A stretch of DNA of 64,000 bases from Malania oleifera. Taxonomy: Eukaryota; Streptophyta; Magnoliopsida; Santalales; Ximeniaceae. The stretch's first letter is position 1, and every line of letters starts with the position of its first letter. Position numbers and translations under genes: made by a program. The stretch covers positions 125,158,958 to 125,222,957 of the forward strand of contig NC_080420.1 in assembly GCF_029873635.1 (NCBI RefSeq), in the 5' to 3' direction. The notes under the pieces were generated by a model. That model made no database searches. It saw only the letters and a program-made list of their open reading frames with translations, and had not been told where the DNA came from. Positions 33,504 through 45,052 of this stretch are shown piece after piece.

Positions 33504-34960
33504 AACATGGAAACAGGGTGGGAGTCATTGTAGACAAAGACCTAAAAGATAATGTAGTAGATGTTAAAAGAATAAGGAATGGGATCATTAAAATCAAGAT
33601 AGCTATAGGCTTAGAAATTGTAAATATCATTAGTGCGTATGCTCCCCAAATAATCTTAGCAGAAAATCTTAAAAGACAAATTTGGAAGATATGGATATTA
33701 TTTTACAAGGGATACCTACATATGAAAAGACATTCATACGAGCTGATTTGAATGGACACATTGGAAAGGATAATATAGATTATGAGAGGATACATGGAGG
33801 ACATAGATATGGAGATAAAAATGAGACCGGTGATCAAATTTTAGATTTTTCATGTTTTACGATTTACTACTATTGAATACTTTATCAAAAGAGAAGAACA
33901 CTTATTAACTTTCAAAAGTGGGCAAAATATAAGTAAGATAGGTTACTTTTTGACTAGGAAGGGGGGAATTTATCTTGTAAGGATTGCAAAGTTATTCTAG
34001 GTGAAGGTTTGGCTACACAGCATAAAGTCCTAATATTAGATGTACGTACTGAGGCTTGTTTTGTTGTTGTTTTTGTTGTTAAGAGGACTAGGTAGTGGAG
34101 CTTGAAGGGAAAAAATATAGAAAAATTCAAAGATAAAATTATCAAAGAGTGTGATTGGACAATAGGAGGTAAGGTAGATGCGAATATTATTTGGAATAAA
34201 ATGGCTAACTCTATCATAAAGATAGCAAAAGAGATTTTAGGGGAGTTCAAAGGAGTTTACTCTGGTAGTAAAGAAAGTTGTTGGTGGGATCAAGAAGTTC
34301 AAATAGCCGTTAGGACAAAAAGAAAATGGTATAAAATATGGCAAAGTTGTAGAAATATAGAAAACCTTGAAAAGTATAAAGAGGCAAGAAAAAATGCAAA
34401 AAAGACCATTAGTGAAATTAAACATAGAGCTTATGAAACTTTATATAATAGACTAGATACAAAAGAAGGAGAAAGAGACATTTATAAACTTGCTAGAGCT
34501 AGAGAGAAAAAAAAAATACAAAGTTTTAGATAATTTAAAATGTATAAAGGACGAGAATGATAATATCTTAACTAGAGAAGAAGATGTGAGGAAAAGAAAG
34601 TATTTTGATAAGATGTTTAATGAAAACCTAAATGAAAGATTGAACTTGGAAGTGGCAAATAAGGAAAAGTCTAGAAGTTAGGAGATATATTCGCAAAATT
34701 GGAGTCATTGAAGTTAAGACGACTTTGAAAAGATGAAAAGTAGGAAATCAATAGGACTAGATAACATGTTAAATGAAGTTTGGAAATATTTAGGGGATAA
34801 AGGAAGTATAGAGTTAACTATTCTATTCAACATTATTCTAAGAACCAAGAAAATGCTGGAGGAATGGAGGAAAACACGTTAACACCTTTATACAGCAGCA
34901 AAGGTGATATTCAAAATTGCAATAACTATTGCTGAATTAAGACTATGAGTCATATAATGA

Positions 34961-35797
34961 ATCTTTGGGAAAGGGTAATTGAACAAGAATAAGGCTAGAA
35001 AAGAAGGTTTTAAAAAATCAATTTAGTTTTATGCTTGGGAGATTGACAATAGAAGCTATTTATCTTTCAAGAAGATTAATGGAAAATTTTAGAGAAAGAG
35101 GGACTTGCATATGGTTTTATTGACCTTGAGAAAGCATATGATGGAGTATTTAGGGACATTCTTTGGTGGGTCTTAGAAAAGCAGGGGGTATGCAGTAGAT
35201 ATATCGAGGTCATTAAGGATATGTATGATAGAGTAATTACTAGCATTAGGACTATAAGAAGGCCTGAAGTCTATCTTCATCGAGACAGGTGATCTAGTCG
35301 AAGCCTACTACTCAAGTCCGACGAATAGTCGAGATTAGGTATTCTAGACAATTTTCAATCACAATTAGTGTACATCAAATCTTTGGGAAAGGGTAATTGA
35401 ACAAGAATAAGGCTTGAAAAGAAGGTTTTAAAGAATCGATTTAGTTTTATGCATGGGAGATTGATAATTGAAGCTATTTATCTTTCAAGAAGATTAATGG
35501 AAAATTTTAGAGAAAGAGGGGACTTGCATATGGTTTTATTGACCTTGAGAAAGCATATGATGGAGTATTTAGGGACATTCTTTGGTGGGTCTTAGAAAAG
35601 CAGGGGGTATGCAGTAGATATACTGAGGTTATTAAGGATATGTATGATAGAGTAATTACTAGCATTAGGACTGTAGGAAGGCCCGAAGTCTATCTTCATC
35701 AAGACAGGTGATCTAGTCGAAGCCTACTACTCAAGTCTGATGAATAGTTGAGATCAGGTAATCTAGACAATTTTCAATCACAATTGGTGTACATCAA
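34961..35797 (+). repeat. 418/419-bp tandem duplication inside RTE copy 4
   Basis: Copy one is 34961-35378 and copy two 35379-35797. Both start ATCTTTGGGAAAGGG and end ACATCAA, differing at scattered bases. Each holds the same ~78-bp extra segment (tctatcttcatcgagacagg ... gaatagtcgaga) interrupting the TIDGETREF region of RT, so that insertion preceded the duplication. Confidence 0.88.
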
Positions 35798-38466
35798 GGT
35801 TTTGTTATGAGTCTTTTTTCTTTCTTTCTTTTAGTGATTGATGAACTCACTAAGAATAGCTAAAATTAGATCCCTTGGTATATGTTGTTTGTAGATGAAA
35901 TTGTCGTGATTGATGAATGTAAAGTAGAGTGGAATCTAAGTTAGAACTTTGGAGAGTCGCTTTGGAGTCTGAAGGTTTTAGGACAGATTGGAAATAAGAC
36001 AGAATATATGAAATGTAATTTCAGTAATGTAAGGAGTAGTGGGGAGAAGACTAAAGTTGATAATCAAGAAATTAATAACACTTATAGATTTTGATATCTT
36101 AGATCTATTATGCAAGTGAAAGAGGAAATTGAAGAGGATGTAAATACATAGAATTAAAGCAAGTTGAATAAAATAGAGGAGTGCATCAGGCGTGTTGTGT
36201 GATCATAGAATACCCTTAAAATTAAAAGAAAAGTTCTATAAGATAACTGTAAGACTAGCTATGCTCTATGGTTCAGAATGTTGGGCAACTAAGAAACATG
36301 TGTGGACATCCTATTTTGTTCGGGGTCAATTTAGCCAATATTTGGACTAATTTTAGGAGTTAGAGAGGCAATTAGGGAGTCAATTTGAGTTCAAGAACTG
36401 TTAATTAAAGTGCAACTCTCTTTCCTCGCATTTTAGTGTGCAAATATTGCATTAGAGTATTTTAGAGCCTTAATTTCATGTTTTAGGGTCCTTTTAATCA
36501 AGATAGGGTCTTATCATTGTTTTAATTTAAAGTTGGACAAGAATAGGGTAAAAAGAAGGCACACCCCTATTGGACATGTAAGGGAGTCTCTTTTGACTTC
36601 AAGGGCATTTTTGGGAAAATGCAGCACTAAAATGACAAGCCCTAGCCTTGCTCTATTTAAAGGAGCTTAAGGCTCAATTTAAAGGACACATACGTTCAAG
36701 CTAGAGGAAGAGGGAGAGAGAAAGGGAGAAAGAAAGAGAGAGGGATAAAGGAGGACTCTATTGAATCGAAGGACTGACGTTTGATTTGCTTTATGAGTTG
36801 ACTACACGGGGAATACTCCTTCATGTCATATTATTGGATGCTCGATGCTCCCCCAATCGAAAGCTGCGGCAGTTGGGAGTTTCAAGAAGACCAATGATCA
36901 CCCATTGATTGGGTTGGGGAGTTTACCTTTGCCTTCTTCTTTCCGATTGATCACCCGATTTCTCAAAGAATCGAAGTGCTAAAAACACAAGGTATGTCTG
37001 CCATCTTTGATGTTTATCAAATCCCTACATGTTGTATGCTCGAGATCAGCTTAATGGCTGGAATTGATACCCTAATATGCGCATGGAGGTGAGCTTACTT
37101 TGAAATTAAGTTTTTGGTCATGTTATGGATGAAACGTAAAAGTTTTTATCGCTTAAATCTATTGTTTTCTTTGCTGTGAAGTCATGGTTATGCAAGAGAG
37201 AGGAGCTTTGAGTGATTTAGAGAGAGAATGAGGGTGGACATTGGTGGTTGGAGGCCACAACCATCCAAAAAAGGAGAGGAAATAAGAAAGTTTTGAAAAA
37301 TTATATTTTTACCTACGTGGAGTGTCCAAAGGGTAGAGAATGGGTAAAACAAGGCGCCTATGATCAAAGTAGATAAAAAAAAAGGTGGAGGGGCTTTGGA
37401 AAGCCCGAAATTTGGCCGTTGCCATTATTGCTGGCAATGGTTAGCCAAGGAGATAACAACCTCTTTTTTGTGCATTTGAGGTCGTGTTTTTGGTTGAAAA
37501 AGATTCCTGGGGGGTCAACAGGAGTTAAATGGTAGTGATGACGTTGAATTTGGGACGTCAAAGGAGGCTAGAACAAAATTTTTTAGTTTTATGGTTCTGA
37601 CGTCTTCACCAGTGAGTCGTCGGAGAAGACAATCAAGAACAGTAACTTCGACAACCCCCCGATCTGCTGCAAGCATGCCGTGTTGAATTGAACTGAACTA
37701 TTGGACCGGTTGATTGGTTTTGGCCGATTGGTCGACCGATCTATCCTATTTTTATTATTTATTTGTTTTTTTAATTTAATAATTTTTTTAAAGTTTAGAA
37801 AATCAATAAAAAGGTTTTTTAATGGCAAAAATTATGAAAGAATAGGCGGCAACCAACTAAAAATTATTTTTTATTTTGAAACCATTCTCTTATTTTATTT
37901 TATTTATTTATTTTTTATTATTTAGTATTTTTATTTAACTTGGTTATTTCTAATTGAAAAAAATGATATCTTTGAGGTTTTCACTTCGCTTACTGCTGGG
38001 TAATTTTGGGGGATCCATTTCCAATTTTAGGAATTTTTAGGATATTTTTTGTCCTTTTTAAATATTTTTTTTATAAAATTTTCTTCTATTGTCTTACATT
38101 TTTAGCCTTTATAAATTGTGAAAAAAATCATAAAAATTGTAGGAAATTCCTAAAAAATGCCAAAAATTTCTTAAGTGATTTCTAATGTGTTTTTTAGGTT
38201 TTCAAAGTATTTAGAACTTGTTTTGCATCCTAATTTGAGTGTGAGGGTCAAACATGAGCCTTGACAACACCTGGTATCTTGTTTTGTGTGCATTTATCTA
38301 TTTGTAGTTGAAGGACACTCTTATGAGGTTTGTTTATAGTAGTTCATGTTAATTTGAATGGCATATATGCCCTGAATGATTGAGACTTGTGAAATGATGC
38401 TTGAGTCCTATACGAATTTGGGAATGGTTTGGATGTTCGAGGATGTTCGAAAATCTAAAAACACTA

Positions 38467-38636
38467 AACACTAATTAATAAATCCGACGATGGATCCTCG
38501 GAATACATTTTATTGTTCTTTGTGTCGTTCTTGAGGTGAGGGAAGCCCCACAACTCTTACGGGTTATTCGATGGTTGTAAGGTGGAACAATATTTAAAGG
38601 CATCGTAAATGAAGTCCACTAAACACTCTTAACCTT
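38467..38636 (+). repeat. Direct repeat within the large LTR, unit 1
   Basis: This unit shares TTGAGGTGAGGGAAGCC and GGAACAATATTTAAAG, plus long surrounding similarity, with 41231-41395. It is probably an internal tandem repeat of the LTR that the RTE insertion separated. Confidence 0.75.
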
Positions 38637-38737
38637 GAAACCGCATTGTATTATGTGAAACATGGATGCGTTTGTGTATGTTGAAGAAGTGAAGCAATTG
38701 TATATTTGGTGTAATTGGAGATTTACCATAATATAAT

Positions 38738-41205
38738 ACAACAACAACAACAACAATAACAACAACAAAACCAAGCCTTTGTCCCATTAGGTGGGGTCGG
38801 CTATATGAATCCTTTTCCGCCAATTTATGCGATCATGGACCATTTCTTTTGATAGATTCAAGGATATTAAATCCTTACTCAGTATCTCCTTCTAAGTTAT
38901 TTTAGGACTACCCCTATCCCTTCTACTACCCCCCCCACAGTAACTAAGTCACTCTTCCTCACAGGTGCACTATGTGGTCTACGTTGCAAGTGTCCATACC
39001 ATTTGAATCGTCCCTCCTTTATCTTATCTTCTATAGGAGTTACACCTAACTTACTGCGAATATGTTCATTTCTTAATTTATCTTTCAATGTTATATCACT
39101 CATCCATCTAAGCATTCTCATCTCCACAACTTTTGCTTTTTGAATATTATGTTTCTTCGTCGCCCAACATTTTGATCCATATAGCATAACTGGTCTTATA
39201 GCTGTCCTATAAAACTTCCCTTTCAATTTTACGGGTATTCTATGATCACAGAGCACACTTGAAACACTTCTCCATTTTATCCAACCTGCTTTAACTCTAT
39301 GTATTGCATCATCTTCAATTTCTCCTTCAACTTGCATAATAGGTCCAAGGTATCGAAATCTACAAGTGCTATTTATATCTTCATCATCAAGTTTAACTTT
39401 GTCTCCAATATTCCTCCTATCATTACTAAAAGTACATTTCATATATTCACTCTTATTTCTACTTATCCTAAAGCCTCTAGATTCCAAAGAGTCTCTCCAT
39501 AATTCTAGCTCAGCCTCTACTCCGTCCCTAGTTTCGTCAATTAATACAATATCATTTGCAAACAACATAAACCATGGAACCTATTTTTGAATACTTGGTC
39601 AATTGGTCCATCACTAAAGAAAAAAGGTAAGGACTCAAAGCAGATCCTTGATGTACACCTATAGTGATTGGAAATTTTCTAGTTTCTCCATCTATAATCC
39701 TTACACTTGTCATTACTCTATTGTACATATCCTTAATGACATCGGTATACCTATTACATACATCCTTTTTTTCTAAAACCCACCATAGAACTTCCCTAGG
39801 TATTCTATCATATGCTTTCTCTAGGTCAATAAATATTATATGCAAGTCCCTCTTCTTTTCCTTAAACTTTTTCATTAATGTTCTTAAAAGAAAAATAGCT
39901 TCTGTGGTAGATCTTCCAGGCATAAAACCAAATTGATTTTTTGAGACCTTCGTTTCTAACCTAAATCTTTGTTCAACTACCCTTTCCCATAGTTTCATCG
40001 TATGACTCATAAGTTTAATTCCACGATAGTTATTACAATTTTGAATATCTCCTTTATTAATGTATATAAGTGTTAAAATGCTTTTACTCCATTCATCTGA
40101 CATTTTCTTAGTTTTTATAATTGTATTAAATAAATTAGTTAACCATATAATTCCGTTATCACCTAAGCATTTCCAAACTTCAATTGGAATGTTATCTGGT
40201 CCCATAGCTTTTCCATTTTTTATCTTTGTTAGTGCAAACTTGACTTTGTTAACTCTAATTTTGCGAATAAATCTCATATTTGTACTCTTTTCCTCATTTG
40301 ACAATTCTAAGTTTAGGCCTTCTATTTGGTTTTCATTAAACAACTTACTAAAGTAACTTCACCATCTTTCTTTAATGTCTTCGTCTTTAAGCAAGGCAAT
40401 ATCATCCTCACTTTTTATACATTTTACATTTCCTAAGTCCTTACTCTTCCTTTCTCTAGCTCTAGCAAGTTTAAATATATCTCTTTCCCCTTCTTTTGTA
40501 CCTAATCTATCATACAAGCTTTTAAATGATCTATATTTAGCTTCACTAATGACCTTTTATCCATCTTTTCTTGCCTCCTTATACTTTTCAAAGTTATCCA
40601 TGTTTCTACATTTTTGCCACGTTTTATACAAAATTCTTTCTGTCCTTATGGTTTTTTGTACATCTTTATCTCATCACCTCTTTTGCTATCTTTTTAATAG
40701 AGCTAGCTAATTTACTCCAAAGAGTAATTGTATATATCCCATCCTCTATAGTCCAATCCCCATCTTTGATAATTTTATCTTTAAATTTTATTATATTTTC
40801 TCCTTTTAGGTTCCATCATCTAGTTCTCTTACACTGGTTTATTTTATCATTTTTCTTCCATTTTTTAATACATATATCTAACACTAAGACTCTATGTTGT
40901 GTGGTTAGGCTTTCACCTAGAATAACTTTACGATCCTTGCATGATAAACGATCTACCGTTCTATTTAAAAAAAAATTATTTGACTTCTATTTTGTCCACT
41001 TTTAAAGGTTCTTAAGTGTTCTTCTCTCTTCTTAAAGCAAGTATTCATTATACTAAAATCACATGACATTGCGAAGTCTAAGATCATCTCCCCAGACTCA
41101 TTTTTGTTTCCATATCCTTATTCTCTATGTATTCTCTCATAAATTTTACTATCCCTTCAAACGTGTCCATTCAAATCTCCTTTTATAAATATTTTCTCAG
41201 TCCCT
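38738..41205 (-). mobile_element. RTE LINE copy 5, most complete RTE
   Basis: A CAA-rich tail at 38739-38768 and GGGTCGGCTATATGAATCC mark the 3' end. Minus frames at 40343-39552 and 39568-38897 cover reverse transcriptase to C-terminus: NGKAMGPDNIPIEVWKCLGD, NNYRGIKLMSHTMKLWERV, FGFMPGRSTTEAIFLLRTLM, IDLEKAYDRIPREVLWWVL, VHQGSALSPYLFSL, then MLFANDIVLIDETRDG and CWATKKHNIQKAKVVEMRML. The catalytic FADD is FAND. The inter-domain and partial endonuclease regions extend to 41205, where the sequence stops at the same base as the fragment at 1-345. A frameshift near 39570 separates the two long frames. Confidence 0.9.
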
Positions 41206-41230
41206 GATTGAATCACTTTGACAAAGTCAA

Positions 41231-41395
41231 AACTTTAATTAATGAATTCGATGATGGATCTTCGAAGTACATGCATTGTTTTTTGTGTGGTTCTTGAGGT
41301 GAGGGAAGCCTCACTACTTGGACGGGTTACTCGATGGTGGAACAATATTTAAAGCAGTGGTAACTTAATTTACTAAAGATTCAAAGGTCAATCTT
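41231..41395 (+). repeat. Direct repeat within the large LTR, unit 2
   Basis: This is the partner of 38467-38636 on the other side of the nested RTE. Confidence 0.75.
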
Positions 41396-41843
41396 GATTA
41401 ATGTTTGAACATCCTAAACTTATCATGGTATCATTTGGAAGGAGGGGTGTGTAGGGGGTGCTAGTACCTTTCCCTTACATTACAGAACTGTCGAACACAG
41501 GTCTAAAACATAGACCATAAACTATTAGTTCCTTGGACCCTATGTTTAGCTAGAGACCATTTAATTGGTAGTAATTAGGTGAACTTGACCACACCTAGGT
41601 AAAAAAAGGTTAGTGGCGACCCCGTGAACCTATGTAGTGCAAGATAGAGGTCAATTAACAGATCTTTTAATAGCCATCCCCATTGATGCATCGGATCTCA
41701 GTCCGCATATGTTGACAACGTGCACAAAAAGTAAAAGTTGTGAAATGCAAATGTTAAGGTGGATGAGTGGTATAATAGTAAGAAATGAATTAGGGAACGT
41801 GCATATAAGCCATAATCTAGGTATAGCACTGGTCGAAATAAAA

Positions 41844-41855
41844 GGGGGGGGGGGG
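41844..41855 (+). repeat. 12-nt poly-G run in RTE copy 4
   Basis: The run interrupts the C-terminal motif that reads KEGRFKWYGHL in RTE copy 5 (here VEIKGGGGGRFRWFGHL). Confidence 0.85.
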
Positions 41856-42119
41856 CGGTTTAGATGGTTTGGGCATTTGAAACACATGCCTAGTAGCATG
41901 CTTGGGAAGAGGAGTGAGTTATTTTTAGTTTCTGGCATGAAAAGGGATTGGGTAGGCCTAAAATAACTTGGAATGAGGTAGTGAGGAAGAATTTAATAGC
42001 TCTTAATCTAGTAGAGGAAAATGTTTTTGATCGGGTGAATAGGCTGAAAAGGATTCATGTAGCCGACCCCTCCTAGTGGGACTTCAGGCTTGTTCTTCTT
42101 GCTGTTGTTGTATTATTAT

Positions 42120-42430
42120 GAATATAATAAAAGGGCAGCCCAGTGCACAAAGCTCCCGCGTAATATTAATGTATATTTATGGGGGCATTAATGTCTTATC
42201 GACCAAAATAGTAGGACAGTTTAGTCCGTTAATCCTTGCCATGGGGGAGCATGAAAATGAGGTGCACATGTTTGAGAATGAGATTCACATGTTTTGTGGG
42301 GATCTGAGTCCTCAGGGAATGTGAAATTCCTGCCACTTTAGATTCGGTCCCCTAAACTAATGTGCAAATGGCCATGGGACATCGCATCCCCAAGAATGTC
42401 AAAAGATGTCATGAACCAACTGCCCCTTAA
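42120..42430 (+). mobile_element. Right-end fragment of the TIR/MITE family with a conserved plant repeat motif
   Basis: Bases from about 42160 to 42430 match the right end of the element at 21005-22738, including tgccatgggggag, cacatgttttgtgggga and the terminus gaaccaactgccccttaa. Just before it, gggcagcccagtgcacaaag followed by ctcccgc resembles a short motif widely dispersed in plant genomes. No left end is present. Confidence 0.6.
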
Positions 42431-43704
42431 TGTATCTAAATAAAGGCTAAAGGCCTTCATTATCTTAAAGGAAATGCGTACTTTGAATGTTTAATAAATA
42501 TTACAGGAGAAGGGGCAATCCAAATCCAAAGGCTGATATTGTTATTTGGTAGGATTCTCACATTGAGCTGGTCTACAATGTCTGGGCTGGTATTGATTTT
42601 ATTTGATATATGAAGGAATGTTTGAAGAATTTTAATCTTATGTTCTTCTATGTTGGGTGTGTTTGCCTTATCTCCTAAGTGCCATTGCTCTTGAAGCCCT
42701 ATGTTCAATTGCCTTGGTTTCTTTATCTTCTTCTCTCCTTTCTGTTAGCTCCCAAATGCTTCCTTAAATCCCACTGTCATCCTAACCCATTGTAATCATC
42801 CATAGCTGTACCTCTGGCAACTGTAACCCTAAACCTCCAATTATAGTGCTGCTGTAATTCGTCTGTGACACTACCTCAATATATTTACTTTTAAGCATTA
42901 ATTTTTTTTTTTGTCGTTTATTTATCCTTTTGTGTTCAAATGTTGGATATCCTTAATTGTTTGTTGATCATGTCACTACACATAGAGCAATGATTTTCTC
43001 AAAATGCTTTGCAAGTAATTGAAATTGTTGCGATTTACAAGATTCAATTTCAGTCAAGTGTTTCTTTGAGTAACTTAAGAGACAAGTTAACTTGAGGATC
43101 CGATATGAATGTGTTCAATTGATGCCTTTCGTTGTCATGGTTTTTCTTGAATAATTAAAATCTTAATATTCATATGCTTAGATGCAGTAACTCTTTATTT
43201 TTCGTAGGGAAGGAATACTCAATGGCTTGGGCTGCTTGGCAATGAAATTTAGGATTCACATATTTAATTTGATGCAACCACACCCACCTACACGCACACT
43301 AAAATTTCTTTACTTTTGTCAGCTATTTTACTGAATTAGAGGATGCCATTTTTTAACAACCAAAGTTGCTAATGTGGTACAAACACACAGGCGCTAAATT
43401 GCTCAGGAAGTGGCTTCATTATATATGAATTCTGGGTGCATGGTTGAGGAAGCTATATAGTTCGTTGCTGAATGGTTTTCTCATGAAATAGCTTCATCAT
43501 CTATTTTAGTGACTTAAAAGATGCAGTTTTTTAAACCAGGTTCAAATGCTACTGTGAAACTTTTAGTCTTGAACCTCTTTGGCTGCTTGTTACCTGCCCA
43601 AACTAAAGAAACTATCATATTTGCGTGGGGTATGCTTGCAGGATTACCTACCCAGTGCTCTATTTTTCAAATTTAGTGGTAGAATTTTAATACTTGTTTT
43701 GCAG
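42431..43704 (+). other. Native 3' end of RAD52-like intron 2
   Basis: This is ordinary T-rich plant intron sequence with no repeat signature, running into the acceptor TTGTTTTGCAG at 43704. Confidence 0.6.
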
Positions 43705-43796
43705 GTTGGTGCGGGGAAGTACGTGATGTCATATTATCCGACACTGGGAGTGTGACTGTGGTGTATCGTGTTACTATACGAGGATCTGATGGCGAG
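43705..43796 (+). CDS. RAD52-2: RAD52-like organellar DNA-binding protein, exon 3
   Basis: The 92-bp exon completes a Gly codon begun by exon 2. It then reads WCGEVRDVILSDTGSVTVVY and RVTIRGSDGE, the conserved beta-strand core of plant RAD52-like proteins. The acceptor is TTTTGCAG and the donor after 43796 is GTGTGG. Phase is 1 in and 0 out. The expected next segment (beginning AHRE in relatives, from memory) was not found between 43797 and 64000, so the C-terminal exon or exons lie further right or are lost. The match to exons 1-2, 25 kb upstream, rests on family order and exact phase compatibility. Confidence 0.82.
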
Positions 43797-44100
43797 GTGT
43801 GGTTCTTTCTTGCTGTGCATTTTGCTTGCAATTCTGTAATGTCTAACACAGTCACCTGAATGTATTAAGGCAGCTTACTGAGCCGAAAAAAAAAAAAGAG
43901 GCATCAACATTTTTAATGAGACATCTTTAACTACTATATATTGGACATGCTCGTGTCACATTAAAACAACGATAAAAATGGCCAAGAGTGGTGTTAAAGT
44001 GATTGATATGGGTTAGTGTAAGACAGTGGAGTGTACCTGCTTAGCATGTTTTGCTTTTTTTGCCTTGGAACTTGACTTACCCTTTTGCTTGCCCTTTAGG
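43797..44100 (+). other. Start of the next RAD52-like intron
   Basis: This is T-rich native-looking sequence after the exon 3 donor. It contains an A12 tract at about 43886-43898 and no gene before LINE material begins. Confidence 0.5.
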
Positions 44101-45052
44101 GGGCAATCCTAAAATACTGTCTTCTTGGGATCTTGTTGTTGAGAGAGTGGGAGGAGATTAGAGGGTTGGAAAAGTTTTTATTTCTCTCAAGAGGGTTAGA
44201 TCACCCTTAGTAGTTAGTCTTGTTCATTCTCTTTTATTTTCCATGCTTATTAGCTCTTACCCTTTAAATATTTCCATTTATTTTTCGTCGCTTTTTCTAG
44301 TTCTTGTTATTGTAACTAAGAGGCCAGAGAGGATGATGAGAGCTTTCTTATGGTTTGGCACGAGTGATAGAGTGATCATCTTGTTAGTTGGGATGTGGTT
44401 AGTAGGCCTAACAGGGAGGGGAAGTGACATGGTAAAGTTTAATGACATTTCTCTAGTGGAAAAATGGACAAATATATTTCCTTCAACACTAGGTTATTAA
44501 GTGTATGTTATGAAGCAACGTGGAATTGTTGCCATGAGACAATTTGGAAGAGAAATTGAAACAGGTGAGGGGAAGAAGAAGAGAGGAATAAGGATGTTTT
44601 CGGTTTTTGAAAGAGAAAAAAAATTTGATTTTGAATGAGATTGATTGCTTGGATGTGTGTGAGAAGTGTGGCTTGGCTAGCAAAGAGGATAGGGCTAGAA
44701 GGGGTCAGCTTTATAATGACTTTGATGTTATCCTTTTTCGGAAGGTATAAGTTGGGGACAAAAATCTTGGAAGTAGTGGGTGGAAGAAGAGGATTGCAAT
44801 ACCAAATTGTTCCACAAGGTGGTGGAGATGAATAACCTGACTAAGGAGTTGGAATAGACGTGGAAAGTGTGATGTACAATTGTAAACAATTTTAGGAGGT
44901 GATTACGGATTTCCATAGGAACTTGTACACTGAGAGTCGCATGAACAGGCTGATGAATCCTATTGGTGAAGACCTCGTTAGATGGCTAGAAAGACTTTTT
45001 GACATTGAGGAGATTTATTTATTTATTTTTGGGTGGGGGGGTGGGGTGGGGT

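Larger units (their letters stand above)
36301..41717 (+). mobile_element. Large solo LTR (about 2.9 kb net) holding an RTE copy
   Basis: It starts TGTGGACATCC and ends ATGTTGACA, with flanks ACATG (36296-36300) and ACGTG (41718-41722), a 5-bp duplication with one mismatch. Removing it restores the RTE frame KKH followed by HKKVKVV. A TATA-like ctatttaaagg lies near 36651, followed by a purine-rich gagaga stretch. An RTE (38738-41205) is inserted inside. A ~165-bp segment on its left (38467-38636) recurs on its right (41231-41395). LTR class is unproven, but the size suits Ty3/gypsy. Confidence 0.7.
33480..42115 (+). mobile_element. RTE LINE copy 4, split by a large solo LTR
   Basis: Plus-strand RTE sequence runs 33480-36300 and 41723-42115. 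It includes endonuclease (GVIVDKDLKDNVVDVKRI, YAPQ, ADLNGHIGKDN), the inter-domain region (CWWDQEVQIAVRTKRKWYK) and a degraded reverse transcriptase with FVDE in place of FADD. A C-terminal part reads CYGSECWATKKH before the insertion and resumes as KVKVVKCK after it. The 3' end has the inverse of the usual GGGTCGGCTA motif (gtagccgacccctcctagtg) and a TTG-rich tail. A 418-bp segment is duplicated in tandem (34961-35797). Stops are frequent. The bases between 36301 and 41717 belong to the inserted LTR. Confidence 0.85.
18731..43704 (+). other. RAD52-like gene intron 2, about 25 kb, transposon-filled
   Basis: The donor after 18730 is GTTTGA and the acceptor before 43705 is TTTTGCAG. Phases match: exon 2 leaves one base and exon 3 supplies two to complete a Gly codon. 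Native sequence remains only next to the exons (about 18731-18845 and 42431-43704). The rest is LINE, copia, hAT, solo LTR and MITE material in several nesting layers, listed separately. Whether the full intron is spliced in vivo cannot be read from sequence. Confidence 0.75.

Noticed and set aside
45029..45052. G-rich run as a possible G-quadruplex regulatory site
   Set aside because: It lies in degenerate LINE sequence just before an LTR fragment and has no gene nearby to regulate.
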